Source: Phycisphaerales bacterium UBA7708 (GTDB lineage Bacteria; Planctomycetota; Phycisphaerae; Sedimentisphaerales; Anaerohalosphaeraceae). From it: a stretch of DNA of 5,615 nucleotides. Under the pieces are notes generated by a model that was not told the origin of the DNA, did no database searches, and saw nothing but the letters and a program-made list of their open reading frames with translations. The stretch spans positions 1 through 5,615 of the forward strand of contig DLFY01000112.1 in assembly GCA_002482415.1 (NCBI GenBank), written 5' to 3'. A program made the translations under genes and the position numbers. This document shows, in pieces, positions 4,542 through 5,615 of this stretch; the first letter of the stretch is position 1, and each line of letters starts with the position of its first letter.

Positions 4542-5615
4542 ATGAGTATTGATCTGCTGCCTCCGGCCATTTCCGATTTATTGGGAACATTACTACCTGA
4601 TTTTATTCTGGGCTTTGCATTATTTACGTCACTGAGTTTTGCCGTCCTCGGCAGACAGTTTCAGCAGAAACGACCTGCTGTCGCTGCCTCCGCCGCCCTG
4701 GGCTTTGCGCTGGCTGCAGGGCTGGTCTGGTGGGAGCAGGCCAACGAGCTGTCGATTCGGAACCTGGGACCAATTGCCGTCGGATTTGCAGTGCTGGTTC
4801 TGGGATTTATCCTGTATCAATCCGTGAAGCAAATCGGCGGCTCCTGGGCTGGAGCTGGGATTACACTCGGGGCGTGTATCCTCGTCGCCCAGATCCTGGA
4901 AGTCATGCTGCCGGTCAATCCTCAGATCATGCAAACAATCACCATCGTCTCGTTAATCCTGGGTGTTCTGGCCTTTGTATCCCATCATCACCCATCGGGA
5001 AAGTTCCCATCCATTCCCGCCCTATCTCAGGAAAGGCCCCGTGATTTTACAGAACTGTTTCGGGATCGTCACTTATCCGGCAATCTCACCAAAAATCTCC
5101 GTCGTATCCAAAAGTCGATCAAACATCCTTCCCCTGATACCGATTCGTCGGGAATTGTCCTGCAATTACAAAAGATGCTGCCGGCAGAGGGGTATTTGAC
5201 CCAGCGCATGGCTCAACTCCGTGCCAGGGCCTTCCAGATCCGTAACGGCCATGTTGCCCGCCTGGAAGAGACTCAAAAGGCCTTCAAAGAGGCGCCCGTC
5301 GCCGTCAGGAAAAAGGCCGCTGAACGACTGATGGCCCGTTATGAACAGATGGTCGGCATCGACACCCGCCTGGAACGCCTGGAAGGGGTTGTCACAGCCA
5401 ATGAAAAACAGATCCGCCAGCTGACCCAAAACGCACGGGATTATGCCCGACAGGATAATTATCAGGGCCTGCACGACTGTATCCAGAAGGCCACAGCGCT
5501 CCAGATACACAACACCCGAATCTTCAAGCTCATCACGCATACCGAATCCAAATTACTATCCTTAGTACAAAAAACCATTAACGAGGTGAAACACCATGAA
5601 TCCCCCAAAAGTTCT
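4542..5615 (+). CDS. Membrane protein with about five TM helices and a cytoplasmic helical/coiled-coil domain (partial, open at the right edge)
   Basis: The frame opens at ATG 4542, the first start after an in-frame TAA at 4506-4508, and stays open for 358 codons to the window end. Hydrophobic segments lie near residues 17-37, 46-64, 75-95, 102-122 and 129-147. Basic loops after the first, third and fifth (RQFQQKR, VKQ, HHHPSGK onward) predict an outside N-terminus and a cytoplasmic C-terminus. Residues ~160-210 are polar and rich in Ser/Pro/Arg. Residues ~215-350 are charged and heptad-like with few prolines (for example RLEETQKAF, RLERLEGVV, SKLLSLVQKTINEV), suggesting long helices or a coiled coil. 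No ribosome site is visible. It diverges from the Orc1/Cdc6-type ATPase, and its 3' end seems to overlap a following gene at 5596. I do not recognise the family. It could be a membrane anchor or receptor for a cytoplasmic ATPase or oligomer; that is inference only. Confidence 0.85.
   Translation, partial: MSIDLLPPAISDLLGTLLPDFILGFALFTSLSFAVLGRQFQQKRPAVAASAALGFALAAGLVWWEQANELSIRNLGPIAVGFAVLVLGFILYQSVKQIGGSWAGAGITLGACILVAQILEVMLPVNPQIMQTITIVSLILGVLAFVSHHHPSGKFPSIPALSQERPRDFTELFRDRHLSGNLTKNLRRIQKSIKHPSPDTDSSGIVLQLQKMLPAEGYLTQRMAQLRARAFQIRNGHVARLEETQKAFKEAPVAVRKKAAERLMARYEQMVGIDTRLERLEGVVTANEKQIRQLTQNARDYARQDNYQGLHDCIQKATALQIHNTRIFKLITHTESKLLSLVQKTINEVKHHESPKSS
5583..5588 (+). promoter_or_regulatory. 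Ribosome binding site for the gene starting at 5596
   Basis: GAGGTG lies 7 bases before ATG 5596, inside the coding frame of the membrane protein. It is the clearest Shine-Dalgarno site in the right half and suggests translational coupling between the two genes. Confidence 0.5.
5596..5615 (+). CDS. Probable start of the next gene in the plus-strand unit (only six codons seen)
   Basis: An ATG at 5596 in a different frame from the membrane protein reads MNPPKV before the window ends. It is supported by GAGGTG seven bases upstream and by its position at the end of a coiled-coil domain where a stop is plausible. The overlap with the upstream frame is at least 20 bases. Nothing can be said about the product. 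It could be chance, since the upstream frame has no stop within the window. Confidence 0.45.

Noticed and set aside
4500..4545. Archaeal TATA box and leaderless start for the membrane protein, implying an archaeal genome
   Set aside because: TATAAAAAG about 26 bases before the ATG would fit, and the Orc1/Cdc6 gene adds weight. The TTGACA-16-TATAGT promoter, the Shine-Dalgarno sites and the style of the TPR protein favour a bacterium. It is kept only as an open alternative.
5166..5540. Minus-strand 124-codon frame opposite the membrane/coiled-coil gene
   Set aside because: It lies wholly antisense to a long open frame that shows convincing TM and coiled-coil structure; it is a shadow in GC-richer DNA. 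The 4629-4934 minus-strand and 4730-5044 plus-strand frames are rejected for the same reason.
1..5615. tRNA, rRNA, insertion sequence or integrase genes
   Set aside because: No tRNA-like cloverleaf, rRNA-like stretch, transposase motif or terminal inverted repeat flanked by target duplications was recognised on reading either strand.

Overview
The window looks like bacterial chromosomal (or large-replicon) DNA. The evidence is Sec signal peptides, Shine-Dalgarno sites in front of several starts and a near-consensus sigma70-type promoter. The style of the secreted tandem-TPR protein resembles proteins I associate with anaerobic Planctomycetes (Phycisphaerae/Sedimentisphaerales type). That placement is a tentative impression, not a demonstrated one.

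Left half, minus strand (1-3030): a transcription unit reads leftward. A strong promoter at 3003-3030 is followed by a leader of about 325 nt, which holds a possible 25-codon ORF and a hairpin. Next comes an 863-residue exported TPR protein (79-2670). Its core is six tandem units of exactly 75 residues (225 bp, 883-2232). Its 3' end overlaps the GTG start of a second secreted or membrane protein, of which only 31 codons lie in the window (1-95). This part is AT-rich, roughly 37-45% GC in sampled lines.

Middle gap (2671-3329): about 660 bp, mostly AT-rich. In minus-strand order it holds a UUCG-capped hairpin at the end of the ATPase gene, a GC-rich patch, a perfect TATAAT, a dyad inside an AT-rich stretch, a terminator-like hairpin, and then the promoter and leader of the TPR operon.

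Right half (3330-5615): GC is higher here, about 45-73% in sampled lines. A minus-strand gene (3330-4445) encodes a complete AAA+ ATPase of the Orc1/Cdc6 type, the archaeal/eukaryotic replication-initiator family, with an intact nucleotide site and a C-terminal winged-helix region. Divergent from it, across a gap of about 96 bp, a plus-strand gene begins at 4542 and stays open to the window edge (358 codons seen). It encodes about five transmembrane helices followed by a long helical, coiled-coil-like cytoplasmic domain. I do not recognise this family. A further gene appears to start at 5596, overlapping its 3' end, with a good ribosome binding site.

The most interesting part is the pairing of an Orc1/Cdc6-type ATPase with a divergent membrane/coiled-coil protein and an overlapping third gene in a bacterial-looking context. 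Whether these work together as a replicon-maintenance, membrane-tethered ATPase or genome-conflict module cannot be decided from this window.
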